A stretch of DNA of 64,000 bases from an uncultured Hyphomicrobiales bacterium (GCA_903847605.1 CAINED010000067.1:22664-86663); one strand, 5' to 3'; shown: positions 33,665-43,409, numbered from the stretch's first letter. Numbers and translations: made by a program. Notes: generated by a model from the sequence alone, not told the origin.

Positions 33665-35161
33665 GTGGAAAGTCTCGGCGCCCTCTTTCAAATGCTGTTC
33701 GGTACGGCGCTCGTGCCCGCCGCCTTTATCGGCCTCATCTGGGGCGTGATCGGCGGCGCCCTGCCGGGCCTCTCCGCCTCCGTGACGATGGCGCTGATCC
33801 TGCCGCTCACCTATACGCTCGATCCGATGCCGGCCATCGTGCTGCTCGCCTCGGTTTACATCGGCGCGGAATATGGCGGCTCCATTCCCGCCATTCTCAT
33901 CCGTACGCCCGGCACGAATTCGGCTGCCGCCACGGTCATCGACGGCTACGAGTTGAAGCAGCAGGGCCGCGCGGGCGAAGCGCTCGGCATATCCCTTTGG
34001 TCAGGTGTCGTCGGCTCCCTGTTCGGCCTCTTTTGTCTGGTGCTTCTGACCGAACCCTTGTCGCGGCTCGCCCTCGCGTTCAAGCCGATGTCCTATTTTG
34101 CGCTCGGCATTCTCGGGCTTTCGATCATCGCCTCGCTGTCGAGCGGCTCGCTGCTCAAGGGCCTCGCGGCCGCGCTGGTGGGCATGATGATCGCGACCAT
34201 CGGCATCGATCCGCTCTCCGGGGTCAATCGCTACACATTCGATCTGCCGGAATTGCTGAACGGCATAAAGCCGGTCATCGTGATGATCGGCCTGTTCGCC
34301 ATGAGCGAATTGTTGCGGCAATCAGGCAGCGCGATCTCGGGCGCGCAGGCCACGATGACCGTGCGTATCGTGCTTCCATCGCTGCCGATGATGCGGCGTC
34401 TCGTGAAGCCGCAGGGCATCGGATGCGGCGCGGGTCTGATCGAGGGCTTGTTGCCCGGCGGCGGCGGTTCGGTGGCGGCGTTCTTCGCCTATAACGAAGC
34501 GAAGCGCTGGTCGCGTACGCCGGAGGAATTCGGCAAGGGATCGGTGGAAGGCGTCGCTGCGCCGGAGGCCGCGAACAATACGGTTGCGAGTTCGTCGCTG
34601 ATCCCTCTTCTCAGTTTCGGCATACCCGGATCGAATTCCGCGGCGATCCTGCTGGGCGGCCTGCTCATTCACGGCCTGCTGCCGGGGCCCCGCCTCTTCG
34701 AGCAGAACGGCGATGTCATCACGGGACTTTACGTCGGATCGTTCATCGCAACGCTCGGGCAAATTCCCATCGGACTGATCATTCTGCCCCTGTGCATGTG
34801 GATGGTGAACCGGCCGAGGCCCTATCTTGCCGCCTTCGTCTTCATGCTGGTCATGAGCGGCGTCTATACATTGAACGGCTCTTTTCTCGACATCGCCCTC
34901 GTGATGGCCTTCGGCCTCATCGGCTGGCTGATGGTGAAATGCGGCTATCCGTTCCTGCCCGCCGTTCTCGGCGTCGTCCTTGGGCCGATCGTCGAATCCA
35001 ATTACAGGCGTTCGCTTTTGCTGTCGGGCGGCGAACATTCGATCTTTCTCGAAGACCCGATCGCCATCGGCCTTCTTCTGACGGCTATGGCCTTCCTCCT
35101 GTTTTCGCTGTGGCGCGAAGTGAAAGACGCCAGGGCGAGAAAAACCGAAGGGATGAATTGA
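33665..35161 (+). CDS. tctA: TctA-family large permease
   Basis: The 498-residue integral membrane protein of the tripartite tricarboxylate transporter has about 11 segments. Signatures are WGVIGGALPGLSASVTMALI, YIGAEYGGSIPAILIRTPGT, LPGGGGSVAAFFAYNEAKRW and GVAAPEAANNTVASSSLIPL. The start is GTG at 33665, immediately after the tctB stop. The gene is 4 bp from the MmgE/PrpD-like gene, so transport and metabolism are in one operon. Confidence 0.96.
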   Translation: MESLGALFQMLFGTALVPAAFIGLIWGVIGGALPGLSASVTMALILPLTYTLDPMPAIVLLASVYIGAEYGGSIPAILIRTPGTNSAAATVIDGYELKQQGRAGEALGISLWSGVVGSLFGLFCLVLLTEPLSRLALAFKPMSYFALGILGLSIIASLSSGSLLKGLAAALVGMMIATIGIDPLSGVNRYTFDLPELLNGIKPVIVMIGLFAMSELLRQSGSAISGAQATMTVRIVLPSLPMMRRLVKPQGIGCGAGLIEGLLPGGGGSVAAFFAYNEAKRWSRTPEEFGKGSVEGVAAPEAANNTVASSSLIPLLSFGIPGSNSAAILLGGLLIHGLLPGPRLFEQNGDVITGLYVGSFIATLGQIPIGLIILPLCMWMVNRPRPYLAAFVFMLVMSGVYTLNGSFLDIALVMAFGLIGWLMVKCGYPFLPAVLGVVLGPIVESNYRRSLLLSGGEHSIFLEDPIAIGLLLTAMAFLLFSLWREVKDARARKTEGMN

Positions 35162-35165
35162 ACGC

Positions 35166-36539
35166 ATGCAAGCATTCAGCGAAAAGCCTGTTGCGCTCGC
35201 CATCGGCGAATTCGCTTCGGCCATAGATGTCGCCTCGTTGTCGCCGGTCACGCGCGGCATATGCCGCGAGTTGATGATCGATGTGGCGGGCCTGTGCGTT
35301 GCGGCGCGCAAGACCGATTATGTCAGGGCGAGCCTCGCAAGCGTTCTGTCTGATGGTCCCGCAACAGCTATGGGTCACGGTCGCCGAATGAACGCTTACG
35401 ATGCTGCGCTTGTGAATGGCACTGCTGCGCATGGCGAGGATTTCGACGACACGTTTGAAGGCGGCCCCGTCCATGCCGGCGCCGTAATCGTTCCGGCCGT
35501 TCTCGCAGCAGCCGAGCAACGCGGCCTTGATGGCGTCGCCGTGATGAAAGGCATCGCTGCCGGCGTCGAGACGATGTGCCGGATGTCGCTTGTGACGCCC
35601 CAAGCGATGCATCGCGCCTGCTTTCATCCGACGGCCGTCATCGGCGGCCTCGCCGCTTCGGTTGCTGTCGGCACAACGATTGGTCTCGACGCGCAGAAGA
35701 TTGCTCGCGCCATGGGGACCGCGGGCTCTCTCGCGTCAGGCATTATCGAATATCTTGCCGACGGAAGCTGGACGAAGCGTCTGCATGCGGGTTCCGCCGC
35801 ACAGGCGGGCTTGCGCGCCGCCTTTCTCGCCGAGGCCGGCTTCGTCGGGCCATCGACCGTTCTTGAGGGAACGCATGGCTTTTATCGCGCCTTCGGTCCG
35901 TCGGTGAAGCCGGACTTCTCGCATATTCTCGACGATCTCGGGGCTGCGTGGCTGCTGGATAAAGTCGCCTTCAAGCCTTTCGCCTGCGGGACGATGACTC
36001 AACCCTATGTCGATTGCGCCATCGAACTCGCGCGCGAGGGTATCGCGGCAGAGGATATCGTCAGCATGGTCTGCGATGTCGGTGAAGGAACGGTGCATCG
36101 TCTGTGGGAGCCGCTAGCGCTGAAACAGGCCCCGCCCAATGGATATGCGGGAAAATTTTCGACGCCTTATTGTATCGCGGTCGGCTTTATCGACGGCGAC
36201 GCAGGCCTCAGGCAATTCACCGACGAACGCACGCGGGATGCAGCCGTGCGCGCGCTCGCTGCGAAAGTCTCCTTCGTCATCGATCCCGCAAATCCCTATC
36301 CGCGCGAATTCACGGGCCATATCAGGGCGACGCTGAGAGATGGCCGCGTCATCGAAAAGCGGCGCGCGCATATGCGCGGCGGCGCGCACGAACCGATGGC
36401 TTCGCAGGATATTCTGGCGAAGTATCGCGCCAATGCGCGCTACGGCGGCTGGGACGAAACACGCACAACGGCGATGGAGCAGGCGATCGAAACGATTGCC
36501 GCTGGCGGCCCGGTTCAGATTTCAATGGCGGCAGGATGA
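35166..36539 (+). CDS. MmgE/PrpD-family dehydratase-like protein
   Basis: The 457-residue protein matches the MmgE/PrpD family (2-methylcitrate dehydratase, cis-aconitate decarboxylase and relatives). Typical segments are LMIDVAGLCVAARKTDY, AALVNGTAAHGEDFDDTFEGGPVH-like residues near 85-105, HRACFHPTAVIGGLAASVAV and KRLHAGSAAQAGLRAAFLAE. It lies 4 bp after tctA and overlaps the SDR gene by 4 bp (ATGA). It would dehydrate or isomerise a hydroxy-carboxylic acid imported by TctCBA (inference). The exact substrate is unknown. Confidence 0.92.
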   Translation: MQAFSEKPVALAIGEFASAIDVASLSPVTRGICRELMIDVAGLCVAARKTDYVRASLASVLSDGPATAMGHGRRMNAYDAALVNGTAAHGEDFDDTFEGGPVHAGAVIVPAVLAAAEQRGLDGVAVMKGIAAGVETMCRMSLVTPQAMHRACFHPTAVIGGLAASVAVGTTIGLDAQKIARAMGTAGSLASGIIEYLADGSWTKRLHAGSAAQAGLRAAFLAEAGFVGPSTVLEGTHGFYRAFGPSVKPDFSHILDDLGAAWLLDKVAFKPFACGTMTQPYVDCAIELAREGIAAEDIVSMVCDVGEGTVHRLWEPLALKQAPPNGYAGKFSTPYCIAVGFIDGDAGLRQFTDERTRDAAVRALAAKVSFVIDPANPYPREFTGHIRATLRDGRVIEKRRAHMRGGAHEPMASQDILAKYRANARYGGWDETRTTAMEQAIETIAAGGPVQISMAAG

Positions 36540-37294
36540 ACATGCGCGAACTCGAAGGATATGCGGCAGTTGTCACGGGTGGGCCGAAAAATATCGGCCG
36601 CGCCATCGCGATGGAGCTTGCAGGCGCAGGCGCGAAAGTCGCCATCACCGCGCTGTCGAACATGGATGGCGCGAACGCCGTTGTTAAAGAGATCGAAAAC
36701 GCTGGCGGCGAAGCCTTCGCCATCGCATGCGACGTAACGAAGGAAGCCGATGTCGCGCGATTGCACGATCGGGTCGCTGAAAAGTTCGGCGGGCTCGATA
36801 TCCTCGTCAACAACGCCGCCGTGCGTCACGAAACGCCGTTCGAGGAGATGACTTTCGCCCAATGGCGGCAGATCACCGGCGTCATCCTCGATGGCGCCTT
36901 TCTTACGGCGCATGCCCTGTTGCCTCTGCTCAAGGCGAGCGGTCGCGGCGCTATCGTGAATCTCGGCGGCATGTCAGCCTATACGGGCGCGAAGAATCGG
37001 GTGCATGTTCTGGCCGCCAAATCCGGCCTCGGCGGATTTACGCGTGGCCTCGCGCACGATCTTGCGCCCTATGCGATCACCGCCAATCTGGTCTCGCCCG
37101 GCTTGATCGCGACGGCGCGCGGCGGTTCGTCAGCCAGGGAGCCGGATCATCATCGCCATCACACCACGCTGGTCGGCCGCAGGGGCGATCCGAAGGAGGT
37201 CGCCGCCATGGTGCGCTGGCTTGCAGGGCCGTCCGGCCGATATGTCACTGGCCAGACGATCCACGTGAACGGCGGCGGCTATTTGCCGACATGA
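36536..37294 (+). CDS. SDR-family oxidoreductase lacking the catalytic Tyr
   Basis: The 252-residue Rossmann protein has TGGPKNIG at residues 14-21 (cofactor glycine motif), CDV (65-67), NNAA (92-95) and a C-terminal SGRYVTGQTIHVNGGGY. In the active-site region (GGMSAYTGAKNRVHVLAAKS) the expected YxxxK reads VxxxK (V158, K162), so the catalytic Tyr is absent. Close relatives with HVxxAK in this place form a divergent SDR branch. It may use another acid or catalyse a different reaction. It is the last gene of the TctCBA-PrpD-SDR operon, translationally coupled to PrpD. Confidence 0.88.
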   Translation: MNMRELEGYAAVVTGGPKNIGRAIAMELAGAGAKVAITALSNMDGANAVVKEIENAGGEAFAIACDVTKEADVARLHDRVAEKFGGLDILVNNAAVRHETPFEEMTFAQWRQITGVILDGAFLTAHALLPLLKASGRGAIVNLGGMSAYTGAKNRVHVLAAKSGLGGFTRGLAHDLAPYAITANLVSPGLIATARGGSSAREPDHHRHHTTLVGRRGDPKEVAAMVRWLAGPSGRYVTGQTIHVNGGGYLPT

Positions 37295-37436
37295 ACTGAC
37301 CACGCTCTCCGCAACGCGTGTGCTGTGACTCTGAAGGGGGCCAACAAAAGTTTTGCATTCGAACTCACGGACCTAAATCGCCTGTCGCGCGTTATGCGCT
37401 CAAGCTGACGAAAAGGCGCGATGAAGGATTTCGGCG

Positions 37437-37715
37437 ATGCACACGCAATTGCATATCTTCCAATCCGGCAATGCCGATATCTTTGGCCTGACGGAGGACC
37501 GGACCGGCGCCAATCTGCCGCCCGAAGATTCAGGCGCAGACTGGCGATACCTGCGCACCGTCAAGTTCGATGGCGGATCGCCGCCCTGGGGGTTGGACGT
37601 CGCATGGAAGGACAATCAGGCGGCGGTGGCAGCCGGTATCGCGCAGAACGGTTTCTTCCTGGCTGAGCGCGCGAACCTGCCGGCGCAGATGGTTGCGCCG
37701 GAAGGTCCATTGTAA
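37437..37715 (+). CDS. Small hypothetical protein
   Basis: This 92-residue protein of unknown function contains ADIFGLTEDRTGANLPPEDS and WRYLRTVKFDGGS and has a mixed, globular composition. An AAGG lies 16 bp before the ATG. Its stop is 4 bp from the convergent FMN reductase stop. No domain is recognised; coding bias and composition favour a real gene. Confidence 0.5.
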   Translation: MHTQLHIFQSGNADIFGLTEDRTGANLPPEDSGADWRYLRTVKFDGGSPPWGLDVAWKDNQAAVAAGIAQNGFFLAERANLPAQMVAPEGPL

Positions 37716-37719
37716 GACG

Positions 37720-38286
37720 TCAGGTAATGAATTTCTTGGCGAACTCGACGACCTGTCCTGACATCAGTTCGATCTGCTTGCCGATGCCTTCGGCGGAGCA
37801 TTTGCCATCTGCAAATTTCACTTCCGCGGAATTCACGGCGACGCCGAGCGGCACGTTCCAGCCACGAAGCGCGTGAGTGATCTGTCGAAGCTGCAGCAGC
37901 ACGCTGTTCGGCCCCTGATTGCCATAGCCGCAGCCGATGGCTCCGACAGCACGGCCATGGAAATAGACGCGCGGATCGGCCCGCATTTCCTCAGTATAGT
38001 CGATGGCGTTCTTCAGAAGGCCCGAGACGCCACCGTGATAGCAGGGAGATGACAGGATGACGCCGTCGGCGCGGCGCAGGTCCTCGATCAACTGCCTGGC
38101 GGCATCGGTAAGCGTGCCCGGGTCGGGATCATACATCGGCAGGTTGAGTTCCTTGCCACCATAAAGCTTGGTCTCCGCGCCAAGCGTTTCCGCATGCTTC
38201 AGGGCGATGGCCAGCGCCTGTTCGGAGGATGACCCCGTGCGGGTGGTCCCGCCCATGCCGACGATGAAAGGTTTGCGCGCGCTCAT
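37720..38286 (-). CDS. NAD(P)H-dependent FMN reductase
   Basis: The 188-residue flavodoxin-fold protein has GMGGTTRTGSSSEQAL at the phosphate-binding loop and ILSSPCYHGGVSGLLKNAIDY, the P-x-Y-x5-LKNxID motif of this family. It would reduce FMN for a two-component monooxygenase. It lies 77 bp downstream of the LLM-type monooxygenase gene in the same direction, the expected partner. It is the last gene of a four-gene minus-strand operon starting at 41363. Confidence 0.93.
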   Translation of the reverse strand: MSARKPFIVGMGGTTRTGSSSEQALAIALKHAETLGAETKLYGGKELNLPMYDPDPGTLTDAARQLIEDLRRADGVILSSPCYHGGVSGLLKNAIDYTEEMRADPRVYFHGRAVGAIGCGYGNQGPNSVLLQLRQITHALRGWNVPLGVAVNSAEVKFADGKCSAEGIGKQIELMSGQVVEFAKKFIT

Positions 38287-38363
38287 TCCTTGTCCTTTGC
38301 TTCTTCCCGAGGCGTTTCCGATAGGGCGCGCTGACCTTGGCCGGCGCCTTCTAGGCCGTTCTA

Positions 38364-39557
38364 TTATTCCGCTGCGTGCTTGGGAAGCTCAAAACCACGG
38401 TAATCCCGGTCCGTGAGAGCCTGAAGATGCGGCAGGATTTCCTTGGCAAAGAGCCTGATATTCTTCACCGACAGCGCCGCCGGCATCGTGCCGAACTGCA
38501 GCATGCAGAGGAATTCCTGAAATCCGAGTTCGGCCTGCGCCGCGGCAATCTGGCTTCGAACGGTATCGGGACTGCCGCAGAAGATGATGCCACGCTCGAT
38601 GAGCGTCTCGATCTTCACGCCGCCGGCGTTCGCGCGCTTGAGCTGCATGACGGACTTCAGCGACTCGGGCGACATGTAGCCGGGCGGATAGAACATCATC
38701 TCCGAGACTTTCGGCAGGAAGATGTTGAACAGCGCTTCGATGTGAGGCCGCGCCTCGTTCACCGCGGCCTCGTCGCTGTCCGCGACATAAACAGGCGCGC
38801 CATAGCCGATACGATCTGATTTCGCTTCATAGCCGAACTTGCGCTGGGCGATCTCGCGATAGAGGTTGAGATAGCGCGCGACGGCAAGCCGTGGCGAGAA
38901 GTTCTGCAGGTAAACGTATTTTCGATCCGGATGCGCCGCCCATTCGATGGTCTCGAGCGAACCCATGGACGGACACCAGATCGGCGGATGCGGCTGTTGC
39001 AGCGGGCGTGGCCAGAGGTTCACATATTCGAAGTGATAGTGTTTCCCTTCGAATGCGAAAGGACCCGGCTCGGTCCATGCGCGCACCACGAGATCGTGCG
39101 CCTCCTGATGGCGTTCGAGCGAATGCACGGGATTTGCGCCGAAGGAGAAATATTCGGAGCCCACGCCGCGCACGAAGCCGCTGATGAGGCGACCGCCACT
39201 GATCACGTCGATCATGGCATGCTCTTCGGCGAGCGTGAGCGGATTCTCGCGCAGGCAGAAAGCGCTGCCGAGAATGGCGATCCGGCCTTTCCTGATGCTT
39301 CGCGACAGCGCGGACGCGGTGACGACGGGAGAAGGCATCATGCCATAGGCGGTCTGATGATGTTCGTTGACGCAGACGCCATCGAAGCCGAGTTCATCGC
39401 AGAGTTCGAGTTCGTCGAGATAGCGATTGTAGAGCGCGTGGCCCTTTTCCGGATCGAAATGGCTGTTCGGCAACACGATCCATGCGCTGCGATACTTGTC
39501 CTTGATGCCGGGATCGAGATCCGCATAGGGCATCAGGTAAAAGACCATCACTTTCAT
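38364..39557 (-). CDS. LLM-class flavin-dependent monooxygenase
   Basis: The 397-residue luciferase-like protein has CDELGFDGVCVNEHHQTAYG, a hallmark of bacterial-luciferase-type monooxygenases. It also has SGGRLISGFVRGVGSEY and HPPIWCPSMGSLETIEWAA. It uses reduced FMN, presumably from the adjacent reductase. The ATG at 39557 follows GGGAGA with good spacing, so a 52-codon upstream extension is rejected. It lies 28 bp after an alpha/beta hydrolase gene. The reaction could be a Baeyer-Villiger or related oxidation whose ester product the hydrolase cuts (inference). Confidence 0.93.
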   Translation of the reverse strand: MKVMVFYLMPYADLDPGIKDKYRSAWIVLPNSHFDPEKGHALYNRYLDELELCDELGFDGVCVNEHHQTAYGMMPSPVVTASALSRSIRKGRIAILGSAFCLRENPLTLAEEHAMIDVISGGRLISGFVRGVGSEYFSFGANPVHSLERHQEAHDLVVRAWTEPGPFAFEGKHYHFEYVNLWPRPLQQPHPPIWCPSMGSLETIEWAAHPDRKYVYLQNFSPRLAVARYLNLYREIAQRKFGYEAKSDRIGYGAPVYVADSDEAAVNEARPHIEALFNIFLPKVSEMMFYPPGYMSPESLKSVMQLKRANAGGVKIETLIERGIIFCGSPDTVRSQIAAAQAELGFQEFLCMLQFGTMPAALSVKNIRLFAKEILPHLQALTDRDYRGFELPKHAAE

Positions 39558-39585
39558 GGCCAGCGTCTCCCTTGGGCCGCAGCCC

Positions 39586-40359
39586 TTAGCGTGCCATGAA
39601 GGTCTGCATCGCAGCCAATGTCTCTGCGCGCTTTTCGACATGCGGCAGATGTCCGCAATTCTTGAGCGTGACGAGTTCGGCGCCGGGAATGAGCGACTGA
39701 AATGCGGGTCCATAGGCCGGCGGGAAGATCCGGTCCGTATCGCCCCAGATCAGCAGGGTCGGAACGCCGATGCGATGGAGCCAGCGGCCGAGGCGCGGAT
39801 TGTAAAAGCGCGGATTCCACCCAAAGCGCGCGGAGGCGATGCGCTCGCGTATCGCGACTTCCTGATATTTTTCAGCATTCGCCTGCTCGGAAGCAGCAGC
39901 GCCGAGCGCCGCATCGGCATAGGCCATGCGCGCCTGCTCGTCGGGATCGATCAGGAAGATATCTGCCTTCTGTTGTCCCTTCACATGAATGCCGGCGGGC
40001 GCGAGCAGTGTGAGATCGCCAATACGTTCCTGCGAACGCACTGCGGCTTCCAGCGCGATCCAGCCGCCGAGAGAATGTCCGACGACATGCGCGCGTTTCA
40101 AATTCAGCGCCTGCATCAGGTCGAGATAGATGTAGGCGAGATCGGAAATGTCATCCATCCACTCGGGCGTCGGCGAGGAGCCGAAACCGGGATGATCGGG
40201 CGCGATCACATCGTATTTCTGCGCGAGGTCGTCGAGAAATTGCGGCCAGTGCGAGAGCCCTTCGGTGCCGTGCAGGTAGAGCAGGGGCTCGCCTTGTCCC
40301 CCGCGTTTTAGTGACAGGCGGTTACCCTTGATATCGAGTGTTTGCGTTTCGAATGCCAT
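39586..40359 (-). CDS. Alpha/beta hydrolase (MhpC-like)
   Basis: The 257-residue hydrolase has the oxyanion segment YLHGTEG, the nucleophile elbow GHSLGG with Ser96 and the catalytic His237 in NCGHLPHVEK. The acid is probably Asp209 or a neighbour in LIWGDTDRIFP. The cap region is typical of C-C or ester hydrolases in aromatic catabolism. The start at 40359 follows AGGTGG. It lies between the Bug receptor gene (26 bp upstream) and the LLM monooxygenase gene (28 bp downstream), which supports a role in processing the monooxygenase product. Confidence 0.92.
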   Translation of the reverse strand: MAFETQTLDIKGNRLSLKRGGQGEPLLYLHGTEGLSHWPQFLDDLAQKYDVIAPDHPGFGSSPTPEWMDDISDLAYIYLDLMQALNLKRAHVVGHSLGGWIALEAAVRSQERIGDLTLLAPAGIHVKGQQKADIFLIDPDEQARMAYADAALGAAASEQANAEKYQEVAIRERIASARFGWNPRFYNPRLGRWLHRIGVPTLLIWGDTDRIFPPAYGPAFQSLIPGAELVTLKNCGHLPHVEKRAETLAAMQTFMAR

Positions 40360-40385
40360 GCCCGTGTTTCCACCTGGTCGTTGTT

Positions 40386-41363
40386 TTATTTCTTGATGAG
40401 AAGATCGAGCTTGCGCAGGATTGGCGGCCAAAGCTCTCTTTCCTTGCGCAGGATTTCCGCAAACTCCGCCGGCGAGTTGCCGGAAGGATTATAGAAAACC
40501 CTGACGATCTTCTCCTGCACATCCGGCTGCGCAATGACTGCGCGCAACTCCGCAGTCAGCTTGTCGAGTATGGGCTGGGGTACGCCAGCGGGCGCAAACA
40601 ACGCGCACCAGGCATCGACGGGCATGTCGGGAATGCCTGCTTCGGCGACCGTGGGAATATTCGGGAAGGTTGGCCAGCGTTTTGCCGATGTGATCGCCAG
40701 AGGTACAAGTTCTCCAGCCTCAAGCTGGGGCGCGACAATGCCCAGCGCCACTGTCGCCACATCGACATCGCCGCGCACGACTGCGTTGAGGGAATCAGGC
40801 GTCGAGCGGAAGGGCACATGCACCATCTTCGAGCCGACCTGATCGGCGAGCATCTCCATGGAGAGATGGCCGATCGTGCCGACGCCGACGGAGGAATAGG
40901 AGTACTTGCCGGGATTGGCTTTCAGCAATTGCCGGAATTCCGCCATCGATTTCACGCCAAGCTTCTTGCTGGCGACCAGGACGCTCGGCGTCGTGCCCAT
41001 CACGGTCAGCGGTACGAGTTGCTTCCAGGGATCGTATTTCACGCCTTCCATCGTCAGCGGATTGATGATGATGGGCGCGAAGATCGAGGCGAGCAGTACG
41101 CTGCCGTCAAGAGGCCCTCTCACCACCTGATCGACGCTGACATTGCCGCCCGCGCCGGCCTTGTTCTCGACGATGAAAGGCCGGCCGTGTTTCCTCTGCA
41201 TCGCCTCGGCGACGACACGCGCGAGGAGATCGGCCGCGGAACCGGGGCCGAACCCAATGACGATGGTGGTCTGACGTGGCGGCCAGTCCTGCGCCCGCGC
41301 CCCATTTGTAAACCCGCCGGCAATCAAAATCGCCGCAACGGCAATTCGCCACGCTCCCCGCAT
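40386..41363 (-). CDS. Bug/TctC-family periplasmic receptor heading a monooxygenase operon
   Basis: The 325-residue receptor has a signal peptide ending GARAQ (residues 1-25). The Bug core follows: RQTTIVIGFGPGSAADLLAR, RPFIVENKAGAGGNVSVD and the C-terminal PNIPTVAEAGIPDMPV. A strong GGGAGGGG lies before the ATG. It is the first gene of the operon Bug, hydrolase, LLM monooxygenase, FMN reductase, with no TctBA nearby. It may use the permease pair at 33.2-35.2 or 52.3-54.5 kb, or act as a sensor (inference). Confidence 0.93.
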   Translation of the reverse strand: MRGAWRIAVAAILIAGGFTNGARAQDWPPRQTTIVIGFGPGSAADLLARVVAEAMQRKHGRPFIVENKAGAGGNVSVDQVVRGPLDGSVLLASIFAPIIINPLTMEGVKYDPWKQLVPLTVMGTTPSVLVASKKLGVKSMAEFRQLLKANPGKYSYSSVGVGTIGHLSMEMLADQVGSKMVHVPFRSTPDSLNAVVRGDVDVATVALGIVAPQLEAGELVPLAITSAKRWPTFPNIPTVAEAGIPDMPVDAWCALFAPAGVPQPILDKLTAELRAVIAQPDVQEKIVRVFYNPSGNSPAEFAEILRKERELWPPILRKLDLLIKK

Positions 41364-41451
41364 TGTCCCCTCCCGTCGCGCCCCTTATTTGGACGCCTCG
41401 TTAGGACGATTGTTTCACAGGCGCGCGGCTCTGCAAAGTGGCCGTGAAGAC

Positions 41452-42891
41452 CTAACCCCGGGGGCCCGTCATAAGCTCCGGCCGCACCAGCGCATCGAAA
41501 TCCTCCGCCGTGACGAAGCCGCAGGCGAGGGCGGCCTCACGCAACGTGAGACCTTCGCGGTGCGCGTGTTTCGCAATGGCTGCGGCGTTGTCGTAACCGA
41601 TTTTCGGCGAGAGCGCCGTCACCAGCATCAGGCTGCGCTCGACCAGTTCGGCAATGCGCGCCCGGTTGGGCTCGATTCCCTCCACGCAATGAACCCGGAA
41701 ACTTTCAGCGGCGTCGCCCAGCAGGCGGATGGATTGCAAGGCGGCATAGGCGATGACCGGCTTGAAGACATTGAGCTCGAAATGCCCCTGCGAGGCAGCG
41801 AAGCTTACGGTTGTCTGATTGCCGCAGATCCGGGCGCAAACCATCGTCAGCGCCTCGGCCTGGGTTGGGTTGACCTTGCCGGGCATGATAGACGAGCCCG
41901 GCTCGTTCTCCGGCAGGCGCAACTCTCCGATGCCGGCGCGCGGCCCGCTGGCCAGAAGCCGGATGTCGTTGGCGATCTTGAATAGGCCGGCCGCGGCGGC
42001 GTCCAGCGCGCCGTGGAAAAACACGATGGCGTCATGGGAGGCCAAAGCCTCGAATTTGTTCGGAGCCGAAACGAAGGGCTGGCCGGTGACTTCGGCGATG
42101 CGCGCCGCGAATGTTTCCGCGAAATCGGGCGGAGCGTTGAGCCCCGTGCCGACCGCCGTTCCGCCCTGCGCCAGTGCAAACAGAGGTTGAAGGGCGGTCT
42201 GAATGCGCGCGGCGGCCGACGCGACCTGCGCGGCGTAGCCCGAAAATTCCTGACCGAGGGTGAGCGGCGTCGCATCCTGCAAATGAGTGCGACCGATTTT
42301 CACGATATCGTTAAGCGACTGACTCTTGTAGCGTAACTCGTCGCCGAGCGCAGACAGACGCGGCAGTAGACGTCCCAGCGCCTCCCGCACGATGGCCAGA
42401 TGCATCGCGGTCGGAAAGCAATCGTTGGACGACTGGCCGTAGTTGACGTGATCGTTCGGATGGACCGGAACGTTGGCGCCGGGCTCCGAGCCCATCAATT
42501 CGTTGGCTCGATTGGCGATGACTTCGTTGACGTTCATGTTTGTCTGGGTGCCGGAGCCCGTCTGCCAGACAGCCAAAGGAAAATGATCGTCAAGTTTTCC
42601 GTCAATGATTTCTTGCGCGGCCGAAATGATTGCAGTTGCACGCGGTGAATCCAGCTTTTCGCTGTCGCGATTGATTTCAGCTGCCGTTTTTTTGATTAAG
42701 GCCAGCGCGTGAATAATTTCGATTGGCATTTTTTCAACGCCGATGTCGAAATTTCGCAGGGAGCGCTGCGTTTGCGCCCCCCAATATCTGTCGGCAGCAA
42801 CTTCGATCGCGCCAAAACTGTCGCGTTCGGTGCGCGCGCCGAAAATCTCACGCGCATCGGTATTTTCAACACTGGTCAAGTCTGGCTCCAA
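41452..42891 (-). CDS. fumC: Class II fumarate hydratase
   Basis: The 479-residue homotetrameric TCA-cycle enzyme carries the signature [11 protein letters not shown] (332-342) with catalytic Ser333. It also has [16 protein letters not shown] with His202, [19 protein letters not shown] and [14 protein letters not shown]. The natural N-terminus ([19 protein letters not shown]) requires a start upstream of the first ATG at M55. The only in-frame option is TTG at 42891. The class II fumarase call is firm. It diverges from the KGG stress-protein gene across 233 bp. Confidence 0.95.
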   Translation of the reverse strand: MEPDLTSVENTDAREIFGARTERDSFGAIEVAADRYWGAQTQRSLRNFDIGVEKMPIEIIHALALIKKTAAEINRDSEKLDSPRATAIISAAQEIIDGKLDDHFPLAVWQTGSGTQTNMNVNEVIANRANELMGSEPGANVPVHPNDHVNYGQSSNDCFPTAMHLAIVREALGRLLPRLSALGDELRYKSQSLNDIVKIGRTHLQDATPLTLGQEFSGYAAQVASAAARIQTALQPLFALAQGGTAVGTGLNAPPDFAETFAARIAEVTGQPFVSAPNKFEALASHDAIVFFHGALDAAAAGLFKIANDIRLLASGPRAGIGELRLPENEPGSSIMPGKVNPTQAEALTMVCARICGNQTTVSFAASQGHFELNVFKPVIAYAALQSIRLLGDAAESFRVHCVEGIEPNRARIAELVERSLMLVTALSPKIGYDNAAAIAKHAHREGLTLREAALACGFVTAEDFDALVRPELMTGPRG

Positions 42892-43067
42892 TACCTACAT
42901 GAACCTTAACAACGGAGCGCTTCAATATGGGCTCCATTATGTCGTCGTAAATGTCGTGCGCTACCGAAATGGTTTCGCGCGATCGTTATGTGACATCTCA
43001 AGAAAAGCCGGGGCCTGTGCCTTCGGCATGACCATAAATGCCATAGGCGAAATTTTTAGGCTCAGGC

Positions 43068-43092
43068 GGAACTTTCCGTTTGCGGCCGCGTT
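43068..43092 (+). promoter_or_regulatory. EcfG-type general stress promoter
   Basis: GGAAC (43068-43072), a 16-bp spacer and CGTT (43089-43092) match the alphaproteobacterial EcfG sigma-factor consensus. It lies 32 bp upstream of the ATG of a KGG stress protein. Motif, spacing and target gene agree; activity is inferred. Confidence 0.65.
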
Positions 43093-43124
43093 TTCGCTTA
43101 GGTCTCATAGTAAGGAAACAAGAC

Positions 43125-43409
43125 ATGTCGGACGAAACACCGGAAGCACCGCGCAAGTCCACTCGAGGTTTCGCTTCGATGGATCGGGAAAAGCAGCGCG
43201 CCATTGCCCGCAAGGGCGGCACCAGCGTACCCAAGGAGAAGCGCAGCTTCTCGCGCAACCGTTCGCTTGCCGCCGAGGCTGGCCGCAAGGGCGGCCAGAG
43301 CGTCCGGCCGGCGATGCGTAGTTTCTCGCGAAACCACGAGCTTGCAAGCGAGGCGGGACGCAAGGGCGGTCATGCTTCGCACGCGCGCGAGGACGGCAGC
43401 GAAAGCTGA
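43125..43409 (+). CDS. KGG-motif general stress protein
   Basis: The 94-residue hydrophilic, basic protein has three KGG motifs: RAIARKGGTSVP, AAEAGRKGGQSV and ASEAGRKGGHAS. It is like the YciG/GsiB/Con-10 stress-induced proteins (PF10685). The middle has a repeated RSFSRN. The proteins are thought to protect the cell under desiccation or starvation. AAGGAAAC precedes the ATG at 43125. An EcfG-type promoter lies just upstream and a strong terminator downstream, so it is a single-gene stress unit. Confidence 0.92.
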   Translation: MSDETPEAPRKSTRGFASMDREKQRAIARKGGTSVPKEKRSFSRNRSLAAEAGRKGGQSVRPAMRSFSRNHELASEAGRKGGHASHAREDGSES

